In this document: positions 41,334-50,521 of the stretch, piece after piece
How positions within the stretch are numbered: the first letter of the stretch is position 1
Layout of the letters: each line of letters opens with the position of its first letter
Source: Ideonella sp. MAG2
Lineage (GTDB): Bacteria; Pseudomonadota; Gammaproteobacteria; Burkholderiales; Burkholderiaceae_C
Length of the DNA: 64,000 nucleotides
Reading direction: 5' to 3'
NCBI GenBank assembly: GCA_004359425.1
Contig: PTEU01000002.1
Coordinates: 1,067,762 to 1,131,761 of the forward strand
Translations under genes and position numbers: made by a program
The notes under the pieces: model-generated
What the model saw: the letters and a program-made list of their open reading frames with translations, nothing else
The model's database searches: none
Told to the model about the DNA's origin: nothing

Positions 41334-42167
41334 ATGGCCTCAGTCGGCAATGTATTGCCCCAGCAGATGTCTTTTGATACCCCGCTGCCGCTGCGCAGTG
41401 GGGCCAGCTTGAGCGGCTATACCCTTCACTACGAAACCTATGGGCGTCTCAACGCCGACGCCAGCAATGCCGTGCTGGTCTGTCATGCCTTGAATGCCTC
41501 GCATCATGTGGCTGGCTTGTACGAGGGGCAGGCGCGCAGCGAGGGGTGGTGGGACAACTTGGTAGGCCCCGGCAAGCCGCTGGACACCGATCAGTTTTTC
41601 GTGATTGGCATCAACAACCTCGGTTCCTGCTTTGGCTCCACCGGCCCCATGCACCTCAACCCCCAAAATGGCAAGGTTTACGGTGCCGATTTTCCGGTGG
41701 TGACCGTGGAAGACTGGGTGGACGCCCAAGCCCGCTTGATTGAACGTTTGGGCATCCGGCAACTGGCTGCCGTGTTGGGCGGGAGCCTGGGGGGCATGCA
41801 GGCACTCGCCTGGACCCTGCGCTACCCGGAGCGCCTGCGCTATTGCGTGGCCGTGGCCACGGCCCCCAACCTGTCAGCCCAAAACATTGCCTTCAATGAG
41901 GTGGCGCGCCGAGCCATCATCACCGACCCCGACTTTCACGGCGGACACTTTTACGAGCATGGTGTGGTGCCCAAGCGCGGCCTGCGCGTGGCTCGAATGA
42001 TTGGACACATCACCTATTTGAGCGATGACTCCATGGAGGCCAAGTTCGGCCGGGACATGCGAGCCGGTAGGCCTGCCTATTCGACCCAAGACATCGAGTT
42101 CCAGATCGAGAGCTATCTGCGCCACCAGGGCGACAAGTTCAGCGAAGCAGGAGTCGGCCATGAGTGA
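41334..42167 (+). CDS. metX: Homoserine O-acyltransferase MetX, C-terminal third lost
   Basis: MetX makes O-acylhomoserine for methionine synthesis. The ATG at 41334 follows AGGA by eight bases. The alpha/beta hydrolase core is clear: [31 protein letters not shown], and the nucleophile elbow [12 protein letters not shown] near residue 150. Length is 277 against about 370-380. The protein is normal up to [13 protein letters not shown], then reads EAGVGHE and stops, so roughly 100 residues holding the catalytic Asp and His are missing. The stop overlaps metW by 8 bp, but in wild-type relatives the stretch before metW is the MetX C-terminus in another frame. The product as read would be inactive. 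Confidence 0.9.
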   Translation: MASVGNVLPQQMSFDTPLPLRSGASLSGYTLHYETYGRLNADASNAVLVCHALNASHHVAGLYEGQARSEGWWDNLVGPGKPLDTDQFFVIGINNLGSCFGSTGPMHLNPQNGKVYGADFPVVTVEDWVDAQARLIERLGIRQLAAVLGGSLGGMQALAWTLRYPERLRYCVAVATAPNLSAQNIAFNEVARRAIITDPDFHGGHFYEHGVVPKRGLRVARMIGHITYLSDDSMEAKFGRDMRAGRPAYSTQDIEFQIESYLRHQGDKFSEAGVGHE

Positions 42168-42744
42168 GCGCAAAGACCTGGAAGTGATTGCGCAGTTGGT
42201 GCCGCAGGGCTCACGCGTGCTGGACCTGGGCTGTGGCCAAGGGGAGCTGCTGGCCTATTTGCAGCAACACCGTGCTTGCAGTGGCTACGGCATCGAAATC
42301 GACGATGCCAACGTTCTGGCCTGCACCCAACGTGGTGTGAATGTGATTCAGCTCAACCTTGAAGAGGGTTTGAAGCTGTTTGACGACCACAGCTTTGACG
42401 TGGTGCTTCAGTTGGAGACCTTGCAGCATTTGCGGAATACCGAGCACATGCTGCGGGAGACCGCGCGCGTGGGCCGAATCGGCATTGTCAGCTTTCCTAA
42501 CTTTGCCCATTGGCCTAACCGCCTGAGTGTCATGCGTGGGCGTATGCCGGTGACCAAGGCCTTGCCCTACCAGTGGTACGACACGCCTAACATCCGGGTC
42601 AGCACATTTGCTGATTTTGAAGTCTTGGCCGGCAAGAACGGGCTGTCTGTGACCGACAGCTTTGGCCTGCGTGGCGGTGAGGTGGTCCGCCGCTGGCCCA
42701 ACCTGAGAGCCAGCGTGGCAGTGTTCAAATTTGAGCAACTCTAG
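42160..42744 (+). CDS. metW: Methionine biosynthesis protein MetW (methyltransferase-like)
   Basis: A 194-residue class I methyltransferase-fold protein that partners MetX. The SAM-binding motif [16 protein letters not shown] is near residue 20, with the acidic end of strand two in [17 protein letters not shown] near 43. The family-typical [20 protein letters not shown] near 115 and [18 protein letters not shown] near 140 follow. The ATG at 42160 lies inside the metX 3' end, the normal overlap of this pair. Both are downstream of the SAM-II riboswitch, so metXW expression should fall when SAM is high. The gene itself is complete. Confidence 0.93.
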   Translation: MSERKDLEVIAQLVPQGSRVLDLGCGQGELLAYLQQHRACSGYGIEIDDANVLACTQRGVNVIQLNLEEGLKLFDDHSFDVVLQLETLQHLRNTEHMLRETARVGRIGIVSFPNFAHWPNRLSVMRGRMPVTKALPYQWYDTPNIRVSTFADFEVLAGKNGLSVTDSFGLRGGEVVRRWPNLRASVAVFKFEQL

Positions 42745-42825
42745 GGTGCCCAGAGGAGCCCGAGCTGCGGCTGGGGGAGGCCCGCCACAGAACGGGTCCT
42801 GCAGGAAGGTATCCTCACGCTTGCC

Positions 42826-44050
42826 ATGTACGCCAAATTCTTTGGGCTGAACCAAGCCCCTTTCTCCATCGCCCCAGACCCGCGTTACCTCTATATGAGC
42901 GAACGCCACCGCGATGCCTTGGCACATTTGCTGTGGGGGGTCAGCGCTGGCGGCGGTTTTGTGCTGCTCAGCGGTGACATTGGCGCGGGCAAGACCACGG
43001 TGTGCCGCTGCTTTTTGGAGCAGTTGCCAGCGCACTGCACAGTGGCCTACATCTTCAATCCGAGCCTCACGGTTGAGGAGCTGCTCCAGACCATCTGCCA
43101 AGAGTTTGGTGTGGTCGTGCCGCAGATGCCGCATTTGCCGGGCTCTACCAAGCACTTGGTCGATGCGCTGAACACCTTTTTGTTGCAGCAGCATGCGGCA
43201 GGCCGGTCTTGCGTGTTGATCATTGACGAGGCTCAGAGCCTCAGTGTCCCCGTGTTGGAGCAACTTCGTTTGCTCACCAACCTGGAAACGGCTGAGCGCA
43301 AGCTGCTGCAAATCATCTTGATAGGCCAGCCTGAGTTGCGGGACATGCTGGCTCAGCCTGCACTGGAGCAACTGGCTCAACGCGTTGTAGCCCAGTTCCA
43401 TTTGGAAGCCTTGTCGCCTGCTAGTGTCGGCCGCATCAGCAGAGGCGTCTGCGCCATTGGCGTGGACCCCTGTGCTTGCGCGCAGCCTCTGGTGGCGGCA
43501 AGACGCTGTCCCGCTGGGCCTGATGGTTGCGCGGTGGGGCGGCCAAGTGCAAAAAGGCGATGTCTGCGAGCAGTTGCAGCCCCAGGCGTTGCGGTGCTTC
43601 AGGGCCCATGGGAGCACTCAATTGATCCGCTTGTTGGATCGCCCTGTCATGCTGTTGCTACAGCACGAGTCCGGTGAGCGAGGTCAGATGATTTTGTGGG
43701 GGCTCGCTGGCGAGCGTGCCTTGGTGCAGCACAAGGAGGGGCAGCAATGGGTGAGATGGGCAGACCTTGCCCTGCAATGGCGGGGCGAGTTTGTCACCTT
43801 GTGGCAAACCTCGGGTGCCTGGGCGCAGCGTGACGAAGCGCTGGCCCGCCAAGGCTTACAAACAGCGTTAGTCCGACTGGGCCTGTTGGCCAAAACTGGG
43901 TCTGAGACCCCAGCGGCGCTCAGCTCGGGGCTGTTCGCCTTTCAAGCTGCGCAGGGTTTAAGGCCGGATGGCAAAGCCAACGTGCAAACCCTGATGCTGC
44001 TGAACCGGGCCATGGGTGTGCCCGAACCCCGCTTGGAAGGTGGGCACTGA
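42826..44050 (+). pseudogene. exeA: ExeA/GspA-type AAA ATPase of type II secretion, internally deleted
   Basis: The first 198 residues are a clear ExeA/GspA: MYAKFFGLNQAPFSIAPDPR, LYMSERHRDALAHLLWGV, Walker A LLSGDIGAGKTTVCR, Walker B VLIIDEAQSLS and IGQPELRDMLAQPALEQL. After FHLEALSPA (about 43418) the frame changes. A second frame from about 43424 (VSAASAEASAPLAW) carries the C-terminal part ending in a peptidoglycan-binding-like repeat (LFAFQAAQGLRPDGKANVQT) at 44050. The remaining AAA lid and the membrane helix, probably over 150 residues, are missing. ExeA with ExeB/GspB helps install the secretin through the peptidoglycan; gspB follows 2 bp later. The ribosome site is CAGGAAGG. Confidence 0.88.
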
Positions 44051-44052
44051 CC

Positions 44053-44709
44053 ATGTCATACATTCTTGAGGCGCTGAAAAAGGCTGAGGCCGAGCGTGAG
44101 AAGGGCCAGGTGCCAGGCTTGCGCAGCCAGCTTGAGGCGGCGTCCCCAGCGGTAACGCTGTCGTCCACCGCCAAGCCCGTCACGCTGTGGCTGATGGCCG
44201 CCGCTCTCGCTGTGGCAGGGGGAGGTTTGTGGTGGTGGTGGCAGCGGCCACAGCCCCTTGCCAGCGTACCGCCATCGTCTTTCAAGGCGGCTGAGAGGCC
44301 AACTGCGCCGAGCGTGGCGGTCGACCCTCGCCCTGTGGCCGCGGCAGTGCCGGCACCAGCGCCCCCGCCAGCCGCGACCACAGCCAGCAGCAGTGCCAAC
44401 CCGGTCAGCAACGTGGCCCAGAACCGGCCCAAGCCCTTGAAGGCCAGCGTCGCAGCCTCAGCCGCGCTGCCTGCCGTTGAGCGTGTGCTGCGCTGGCAAT
44501 CACTGACTGCGGCTCAACGCCAGCAGCTTCCAAAACTCCAGTGGGGCGGTGCGATGGACTCGCCCGATCCGAAGGCGCGCATGGTGATCGTCAACGATCA
44601 AGTGATGCGTGAGGGTGATACGCTGGGCCAAGGCTTGGTGCTAGAGCGCATCGAGGCCAAGTCGGCCGTCTTGAATCTCAATGGTCAGCGCATCCGCTGG
44701 GACTATTGA
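44053..44709 (+). CDS. gspB: General secretion pathway protein GspB
   Basis: A 218-residue inner-membrane protein. The cytosolic N-terminus MSYILEALKKAEAEREKGQV is the GspB/ExeB signature. One membrane helix follows (VTLWLMAAALAVAGGGLWWW, residues 43-62), then a Pro/Ala-rich periplasmic linker, and a C-terminal T2SSB domain (LQWGGAMDSPDPKARMVIVN, then DQVMREGD and LERIEAKSAVLNLNGQRIRW). With ExeA it supports assembly of the type II secretin. No other gsp genes are in this window. It overlaps the converging H-NS family gene by 7 bp. Confidence 0.9.
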   Translation: MSYILEALKKAEAEREKGQVPGLRSQLEAASPAVTLSSTAKPVTLWLMAAALAVAGGGLWWWWQRPQPLASVPPSSFKAAERPTAPSVAVDPRPVAAAVPAPAPPPAATTASSSANPVSNVAQNRPKPLKASVAASAALPAVERVLRWQSLTAAQRQQLPKLQWGGAMDSPDPKARMVIVNDQVMREGDTLGQGLVLERIEAKSAVLNLNGQRIRWDY

Positions 44710-45044
44710 GCGATGTCCCGGGCGGTGCCGCTTGGTGAGAGGGGCTTAAGCTCCTCAACGCGGAGCCCTTCTTTGAGCAAGGCGTGACGCAGCCACTCTG
44801 GATGCGGGCCTTGACCGTCCCATGTCTCGCCGCTGACCGGATGCCGGTACTTGATGGGCAGCGGCCCCGCAGGCGGCGGCGGTGGTGAGGTGGGGGCGTC
44901 GAGTTCATCCAGCGTGATGCCCCAGAAAGACATCAGGGACTGGATTCGCGCAATCACCGGCTCCAGTTCACGACGCGATAGGCGCTGGGATCCGTCCTCC
45001 AAGACGGGTTCGCCACAGTCTAAGGGCTGCAGCGGATCATTCAT
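44703..45044 (-). CDS. H-NS histone family DNA-binding protein
   Basis: A 113-residue protein whose C-terminal half is an H-NS-type DNA-binding domain: IKYRHPVSGETWDGQGPHPE then WLRHALLKEGLRVEELKP, in which the W-x-G-x-G core is the AT-hook-like DNA contact. The N-terminal half (SRRELEPVIARIQSLMSFWG) is a short helical oligomerisation segment, joined by a Pro-rich linker. It would bind AT-rich DNA and silence transcription as part of the nucleoid. It starts MNDPLQPLDCGEP at 45044 and converges on gspB. This family has many paralogues, so no specific gene name is given. Confidence 0.88.
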   Translation of the reverse strand: MNDPLQPLDCGEPVLEDGSQRLSRRELEPVIARIQSLMSFWGITLDELDAPTSPPPPPAGPLPIKYRHPVSGETWDGQGPHPEWLRHALLKEGLRVEELKPLSPSGTARDIAQ

Positions 45045-45126
45045 GACAACGCATGGGCCGTTCTAGATTCGAAAAGCAAGGGGGGACGTAAGTCAGGGCA
45101 CCCGAAGATGCCCTGTAGGGATGAAA

Positions 45127-45249
45127 TCAGCCCTTGGCCGCGTCAAGCTCTCGGCAGGACGGTGCACACACCGCCTGGGACTTGCCCAGAATTTTGCGCG
45201 ACTTCAATTGCGCACGAGGCCGGTGTTTGCCGCACAAAAAGCACGACAT
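45127..45249 (-). CDS. Small Cys-rich protein, 40 aa
   Basis: From ATG 45249 the frame encodes MSCFLCGKHRPRAQL, a basic middle (KSRKILGKSQ), and AVCAPSCRELDAAKG. The C-x2-C and C-x3-C pairs could bind one zinc ion. I recall similar 40-residue hypothetical proteins in this bacterial family, which supports it being real, but this is memory rather than a search. The longer frame upstream to 45378 was rejected. Function unknown. Confidence 0.55.
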   Translation of the reverse strand: MSCFLCGKHRPRAQLKSRKILGKSQAVCAPSCRELDAAKG

Positions 45250-45661
45250 GGTGGCTGCGCCAAACGCGCCTGTTGCAGAAAAAGGTGAACCCGCTACTTT
45301 TGAGCGGTAACGTAGGCCGCCTGGGTCGATGGCGGTCTTGGGATCGTCCTTGGCCAGAATGTGCTCCTTCCTGTGCAATCCATAGAGTTGGGGCTTTTAG
45401 CCCTCTCACTGCGCAGACAAAAAAGACGCAATGCGTCTCAGTTGACCTTGCAGCTAATCTCGGATTATCGCCGATCCTGGAATGCTTGTCCCGCCGCCTT
45501 GCTGCATCGCGTGTTTGGTCGCAAACAAAGGCCTTTGTTTCGCGCATTCTGAAGCACTTCAGACCCCTTCGCGGCACGCCCCAAAGGGCTACGGGTGTGG
45601 TGATCCACGCGGCTCACGAAGTTGGTGGGATGGTTCGGCAGGACTTGTATGTCAACAGACC
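45250..45661. other. Intergenic region without recognised genes
   Basis: These 412 bases lie between the small Cys-rich gene and the end of glf. Composition is mixed, with a locally AT-richer part near 45410-45480. No coding region with credible homology, no tRNA and no clear terminator was found. Confidence 0.45.
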
Positions 45662-46771
45662 CTAGTCGAGCAGACGCTGGCAGCAGCTCAAGGCCGCCGC
45701 CACGATCTGGTCCATGTTGTAGTAGCGGTACTGGGCAAGGCGGCCGACGAAGGTGACATGGCTTTCCTGCTCGGCCAAGGCTTCGTAGCGCTTGAACAGG
45801 GCCTCAGTTTCCGGCCGTGGGATGGGGTAATACGGGTCGCCTTCGGCCTGTGGATACTCCCGAACGATGGAAGTCCCGCTGGCTTTTTGACCCGTTAAAT
45901 GCTTGAACTCGGTGATGCGGGTGAAATCGTGATCATTGGGGTAATTGACCGTGCCCACGGCTTGGAAATCTTCAGCTTGGGCCAAGTGCTCATGGTCAAA
46001 CCGCAAGCTGCGGTAGGGCAGGGGGCCAAAGCACTGCTTGAAATAGCTGTCGATGGGGCCGGTGTAGATCAGCCTGACGCCCGCATAGTGCTCGCGCAGG
46101 GCTTCAAAGTCCTGCCCTGTTTGCACGGTAATCAAAGGGTGATCCAGCATGGCCTCGAACATGCGGGTATAGCCCTGAGCCGGCATGAACTGGAAGCTGT
46201 CTGAAAAGTATCGGTCGTCGTCGTTGGTGCGGGTGGGAATGCGCGCGGCCACACCGGCCGACAACTCGCTCAGCTCCAAGCCCCACTGCTTGCGGGTGTA
46301 GCCTCGAAAGAACTTATCGCAAAGGTCTTTGCCCACCGAGTTGAGCACCACGTCTTCACTGCTCTTTAAGGGGCTGCGAGGCTCGCGCACGCGCTCGATA
46401 TAGGCTTGTGCCTCTTCTTCGCTCAGGTTCAAGCTATAAAGCTTGTTGAGTGTGGTGCGATTGATCGGGATCGGCAGCAGTTGCTCGCCCACCTTGGCCA
46501 ATACGCGATGCTCATAAAAGCGCCAGTCGGTGAACCGCGACAGGTACTCAAATACGGTCTTGCTATTGGTATGGAAGATGTGCGGCCCATACGGGTGAAT
46601 GAGCACTCCATGGGCATCCAAGCAGTCGTAGGCATTGCCGCCAATGTGCGGGCGTTTGTCGATGATGAGCACACGATGCCCTGCATCCGCCAGTTGGCGG
46701 GCGCAGACGCTGCCCGCGAAGCCCGCCCCGACGATGAGAAAGCTTGGAGGGGTGTTGGCGGTGTGGGTCAT
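45662..46771 (-). CDS. glf: UDP-galactopyranose mutase
   Basis: A 369-residue flavoenzyme that converts UDP-galactopyranose to UDP-galactofuranose for cell-surface glycans. The FAD-binding start is SFLIVGAGFAGSVCARQLAD near residue 10, followed by the family-specific RPHIGGNAYDCLDAHGVLIH near 40 and YGPHIFHTNSKTVFEYLSRF near 62. Later motifs are GYTRKQWGLELSEL near 155, YFSDSFQFMPAQGYTRMF near 185 and YTGPIDSYFKQCFGPLPYRS near 240. ATG 46771 (MTHTANTPP) was chosen; 46786 is an alternative. It heads the surface-polysaccharide block together with the glycosyltransferases upstream. Confidence 0.95.
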   Translation of the reverse strand: MTHTANTPPSFLIVGAGFAGSVCARQLADAGHRVLIIDKRPHIGGNAYDCLDAHGVLIHPYGPHIFHTNSKTVFEYLSRFTDWRFYEHRVLAKVGEQLLPIPINRTTLNKLYSLNLSEEEAQAYIERVREPRSPLKSSEDVVLNSVGKDLCDKFFRGYTRKQWGLELSELSAGVAARIPTRTNDDDRYFSDSFQFMPAQGYTRMFEAMLDHPLITVQTGQDFEALREHYAGVRLIYTGPIDSYFKQCFGPLPYRSLRFDHEHLAQAEDFQAVGTVNYPNDHDFTRITEFKHLTGQKASGTSIVREYPQAEGDPYYPIPRPETEALFKRYEALAEQESHVTFVGRLAQYRYYNMDQIVAAALSCCQRLLD

Positions 46772-46935
46772 GACCGTGGGTTCCATGTGCAAGTGGCGAT
46801 AGGCGTCACGTCAGCATGAGCTGGCGTAGAGAACCGCCCGGTCACAGAGGCTATCCGGTCTTGGGGGAATCCAGTTTGCCGAGTAAAGCGTTTGAAAGCC
46901 TCTCTTTTTGAGGGGAACAGACGCTCAGGCTCTGG

Positions 46936-47883
46936 TTATCCGCCGCGCTGGGCCACGCGGCGCCACTTGTCCAAGCGCCACCCTGCGCTGACGCGATAGT
47001 TGCGATCCCACAGCAAGGACAGTGCGGGCCATTCATGGTCAGGGCCCGCAACCAGGGCAGCCGCGTAGCGTTCGCGGTGCCACTCTCGCTCCGTGGCTTT
47101 CACCACCTCTGGCAGACAGCCCGCCAGTGCTGCGTCACGGTGCCATTGCTGGTGCACGGCCAAATGCCGTGCGCTGGCGGCTCTGAGCAGTGCGCGCCGC
47201 TCCACCGGGCCTGCCCGGCGGTGCGCGGCAGCGCTGGACATGCCGCCTTGGCGGTAGCGCACCAGTGCGGCATCAATCGTACAGGCCCCTCCTGCGGCAA
47301 TCGCTCGCAGGGTATTGACCTGGTCCTCGTAATGGCAATCAAGCGCCATAGGCCCGAAGCGCTGGAACAGGCGCTTGCTGATGGCGTGGGCGGCGCCAAT
47401 GACATAGGGGCGTTCACGGCACCAATCGGCCATGCTTTGCCACTTGGCGAGGTCGGCCACCTGGATCACGCCCAGGTCCTCACCCTCAAACGACATGTCC
47501 ACGACATGGCTGGCAATCAGGTCGGCACGACGTCCTGTGGACTCCCAGGCGTCGAGAGTACGGTGGGCACGCTCTGGCAAAGAAATGTCATCCCCAGCCA
47601 TGATCAGCACCATCTCACCCCGAGCGGCCTCCATCACCGCGTTGAAGTGCCCGCCAATACCCAGGTTACGCTCATTGCGCCGAACCACCACCTGGTGGGG
47701 GCCTTGGTAGGCGGCGGCTTTAGCCTGCATGCGGGCGTAGGTGTCATCGGGAGAGGCGTCATCGGAGAGCAGCACCTCGATGGGCTCGCCCTGCTGCCCG
47801 AGCGCGCTGTCTATCGCCGCATCGATGAACGCAGCCTGTTTGTAGGCAAATACGACGACGGTCAGCAAAGGGGTCGAGGACAT
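46936..47883 (-). CDS. Glycosyltransferase family 2
   Basis: A 315-residue GT-A fold enzyme. The N-terminus TVVVFAYKQAAFIDAAIDSA and the VLLSDDASPDDTYARM motif are the GT2 nucleotide-sugar site; the metal-binding motif is AGDDISLPERAHRT near residue 100. Family GT2 enzymes transfer single sugars to lipid-linked or LPS glycans on the cytosolic face of the membrane. The ATG at 47883 (MSSTPLLTVVV) is preferred to a TTG six codons upstream. It lies between glf and the DUF5672 gene on the same strand, consistent with O-antigen or capsule assembly. Donor and acceptor are unknown. Confidence 0.88.
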   Translation of the reverse strand: MSSTPLLTVVVFAYKQAAFIDAAIDSALGQQGEPIEVLLSDDASPDDTYARMQAKAAAYQGPHQVVVRRNERNLGIGGHFNAVMEAARGEMVLIMAGDDISLPERAHRTLDAWESTGRRADLIASHVVDMSFEGEDLGVIQVADLAKWQSMADWCRERPYVIGAAHAISKRLFQRFGPMALDCHYEDQVNTLRAIAAGGACTIDAALVRYRQGGMSSAAAHRRAGPVERRALLRAASARHLAVHQQWHRDAALAGCLPEVVKATEREWHRERYAAALVAGPDHEWPALSLLWDRNYRVSAGWRLDKWRRVAQRGG

Positions 47884-47932
47884 GGCGTGTCGAGGCAGCA
47901 AAGGACGAAGGCGGATTGGTTGAGCGGCGGCG

Positions 47933-48772
47933 TCATGCTGCGAGGCCAGCTTTTCGCAAGATGTTCAGCAGCGTGATTCGTGCCCACAGCCTTGCATTGC
48001 CAAGGCTAGCACCTTGCAGGGCTTGCCGAGAGGCCAGTGCTTTCTGGGCTTCTTCGATTCGGCCCAGCCTCAGCAGTGACTTGATGAATGAACGCCCTTC
48101 TGTAGAACAAAACGCACTGGGCGGAATGTGTTCGAGAAAGACAGCCAACTCTTCGGGGCGCAAAACATCGGGCAAATGGCCTAAACCATGGAAACCAAAT
48201 GAAGACTCGATGTGGCCACTCCGCTCAGCGGAAAACTGATGGGCCAGGGCTTCGTCTGCAAATTGGCAATGAGCGTCTGTCTCCAGCACCTGGCGTAGGC
48301 TGCGTGCAATAAAGACATCTTCTGCTTCACCTTGCCATGCACCAAAGCGCTGCTGAACTTCCTTCATGAGTTTTGCCGAGCGCAATGAGAACCCACCGTT
48401 GCCGACGCGATGCGAGTCCTTATATTGCGGCCAAACGGCACCGATGTAGTCGACGCTTAAGAACTGGTCTGTCCAGGCATTGGGGTGGCTGATAAACCCA
48501 TCCCATTGAACAATCAGGCAATGACTGCTGTTCACGTGACCAGGTAGCTCGTTCAGGATAAAGGCCGAGTAGTCTTTGACGCTGTTGAATGCATCGACTG
48601 CATGAACTGAAATGGCATAGCGGCCTTGGTAAGAAAAGCCATGCGGGGCAAAGAGAATGGTTTGTTCAAAAGGCATGGCGTCCAAACACCGCTCCAGGGC
48701 GAGACAGGCCAATTGCGGGGTTCGGGTGTCGGCTGCGACGAGGCAGATGCTGCTAGTCAGGGCTGGCACCAT
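47933..48772 (-). CDS. DUF5672 domain protein
   Basis: A 279-residue protein of the DUF5672 family, which has a glycosyltransferase-like fold and is often found in polysaccharide loci. The diagnostic stretch is CLIVQWDGFISHPNAW near residue 85, then FLSVDYIGAVWPQYKDSHRV and the conserved GNGGFSLRSAKLM near 123, followed by EDVFIARSLRQVLE near 150. A C-terminal TPR-like tail follows (LLRLGRIEEAQKALASRQAL). Its start overlaps the upstream glycosyltransferase fusion by 20 bp, so they are one operon. The reaction is unknown. Confidence 0.85.
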   Translation of the reverse strand: MVPALTSSICLVAADTRTPQLACLALERCLDAMPFEQTILFAPHGFSYQGRYAISVHAVDAFNSVKDYSAFILNELPGHVNSSHCLIVQWDGFISHPNAWTDQFLSVDYIGAVWPQYKDSHRVGNGGFSLRSAKLMKEVQQRFGAWQGEAEDVFIARSLRQVLETDAHCQFADEALAHQFSAERSGHIESSFGFHGLGHLPDVLRPEELAVFLEHIPPSAFCSTEGRSFIKSLLRLGRIEEAQKALASRQALQGASLGNARLWARITLLNILRKAGLAA

Positions 48773-50471
48773 AAATGCTCAATAAAGAATCGATGGCCCG
48801 ATCCCACGGGTAGGGTTGAACGGGAGGGTGCGCGCTGGGGCCACGTTGGATCTGCCGCTCCACATCACGTCGCATGACATAGGGGTCAAAGCTGGTGAAA
48901 TAACCTGCCCGGCTGCCGCAGACCTCGGGCATACAACTCAGTGCTGAGACCACGACCGGCCTGTCAAATTGCATGGCCTCAACCGGGGGGAGCCCAAATC
49001 CTTCGTGCAAGGACGGGAATAAGAAGGCTTTGCAATGGGCGTAGAGCCAAGCCTTTTGACTTTCTGTCACATCGGCCAAAAAGCTGACATTGGACAAACC
49101 CCGCCGAAGGACTTCCTGCTGATGCTGTTCCATCTCGGGGCTGTGCGGCCCTACCAACACCACAGCCTGTTCGGGCCAAATGGCAGCCATGTCGATCAGG
49201 GTGCCGACATTTTTGCTGGCTGACATTCGGCTGATGTGAAGCAGAAACTCTCCTTTGGCGAGTGCGCCAGGGGCCTCTTGGGGGACGCGGGTCAGGTCGG
49301 CCACTCCGTTGTAGACCACACTGACGGGTGGGGCCCAGGGCAGATGAGTCTGAATATCGTTGGCCACATAGTGTGTGATCGCCACCAGCGCATGAGCGCG
49401 CCGAAAGTGGCTCGTCATGCGCAGGTTCTGCCACCACAAACTCAAGCCTTGTTTGGCATAAACATGGTTGAGGTCATGCACCGTGATGACATTGCGCTGG
49501 CTGTTCACCGGCGGCCGATATCTCATGTGCTGATGCAAACCATGCCACACCGCAAGATCGACCGGAAAGCGATGCCGCCATCGCATGGCGTCGCTCAAGG
49601 CGTGATAACGCACTGCCGAGCCAAACAGACCATGCAGTGCTTCAGGCAGGATGAAGTGAAACTCCAGCCCTTGCGCCTTGAGCAAAGCGGGTGCACGCTG
49701 CGCCAAGTGCAAGCCGATTTGCCTTGATACCTCGCTGAGGCCCTCATTGAAGTGCTTGATATGCCCAAACTGGAGGGCAATAACCTCCTCGCCGGGGCCC
49801 GGGCAGATGACGATGCCAAGCCCTCGTTGATGCAATGCTTGGCCAAGCTCAGCAAAACCAGGCCAGCGCTTGACACCGGCTGTGTCAGCGGCTCCAGAGA
49901 ACGGGCACAGGATGACAAAACCGGACGCCCGAGCGATGGTGGGTGAGCGCATGACCTCAGCGGCCTTGGCTTGGTGCGCGATGCTGGGTTTCAATCCGAG
50001 GGCGCTGGGGCGCTGGCGCTGGGTGGCCGTGAAGTGGCTGCCAATGTGCCAGTAATCATCCGCCGCATGCAGGCCCGCGTGGTAGGGCACGCCGTGCGCC
50101 AACAAAAGGGACCGGCCATCGCGCTGGTAGCCAATGGGCTTCAGCCCAGCTAAGCGCCCTTCCAAGGCGCTGGAGAAGGAGCTGGTGAAAAGCAGGTAAT
50201 TGGGGTCTTGGCTGAAGCGCGGGTGCTTCTGGCCAAGCTCGGTCTTGAGGGTTCGGAGCTGCTCAATGGCAGCGCGGCGGCCTGCGGGGCGGGGGTGAAC
50301 CATCCAGCTATGGCCTTCGAAGAGGCTTTGGGCCCAGCGCTTGCCCACCAGATGCAGTTCGAACCCTTGCTCGTCGAGCAGGCTCAGGGTGGGCAGTGAC
50401 AGCACCGCTTCGCCCACCCAGTTGCATAGGCGCACGATCAGTGGTTGCCGCTGCATGGGGGCTGCGCTCAT
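48753..50471 (-). CDS. GT9 (heptosyltransferase-like) fused in frame to a GT1/GT4 glycosyltransferase
   Basis: A 572-residue composite. Residues 6-236 are a GT9 protein: LIVRLCNWVGEAVLSLPTLS, then FVILCPFSGAADTAGVKRWPGF and IVICPGPGEEVIALQFG, lacking the last 100 or so residues (the D-x-G-x-x-H sugar-site segment). Residues 237-572 are a GT-B glycosyltransferase without its first residues: NVITVHDLNHVYAKQGLSLW, LVAITHYVANDIQTHL, SVVYNGVADL and the E-x7-E type motif SLHEGFGLPPVEAMQFDRPV. The two normally stand as separate genes, so the fusion most likely reflects loss of the DNA between them at about 49763, which happened to keep frame. A natural two-domain enzyme is less likely since both halves lack parts. 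Confidence 0.8.
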   Translation of the reverse strand: MSAAPMQRQPLIVRLCNWVGEAVLSLPTLSLLDEQGFELHLVGKRWAQSLFEGHSWMVHPRPAGRRAAIEQLRTLKTELGQKHPRFSQDPNYLLFTSSFSSALEGRLAGLKPIGYQRDGRSLLLAHGVPYHAGLHAADDYWHIGSHFTATQRQRPSALGLKPSIAHQAKAAEVMRSPTIARASGFVILCPFSGAADTAGVKRWPGFAELGQALHQRGLGIVICPGPGEEVIALQFGHIKHFNEGLSEVSRQIGLHLAQRAPALLKAQGLEFHFILPEALHGLFGSAVRYHALSDAMRWRHRFPVDLAVWHGLHQHMRYRPPVNSQRNVITVHDLNHVYAKQGLSLWWQNLRMTSHFRRAHALVAITHYVANDIQTHLPWAPPVSVVYNGVADLTRVPQEAPGALAKGEFLLHISRMSASKNVGTLIDMAAIWPEQAVVLVGPHSPEMEQHQQEVLRRGLSNVSFLADVTESQKAWLYAHCKAFLFPSLHEGFGLPPVEAMQFDRPVVVSALSCMPEVCGSRAGYFTSFDPYVMRRDVERQIQRGPSAHPPVQPYPWDRAIDSLLSIYGASPD

Positions 50472-50521
50472 ACGCTTGTCGTTTTCTCAGGTTCGCGAGG
50501 CCAAAGGCGCAGGCGGGGTTG

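Noticed and set aside
45250..45661. A small RNA such as 6S RNA in the gap before glf
   Set aside because: I could not fold a convincing long bulged hairpin; expression data or a covariance search would be needed.
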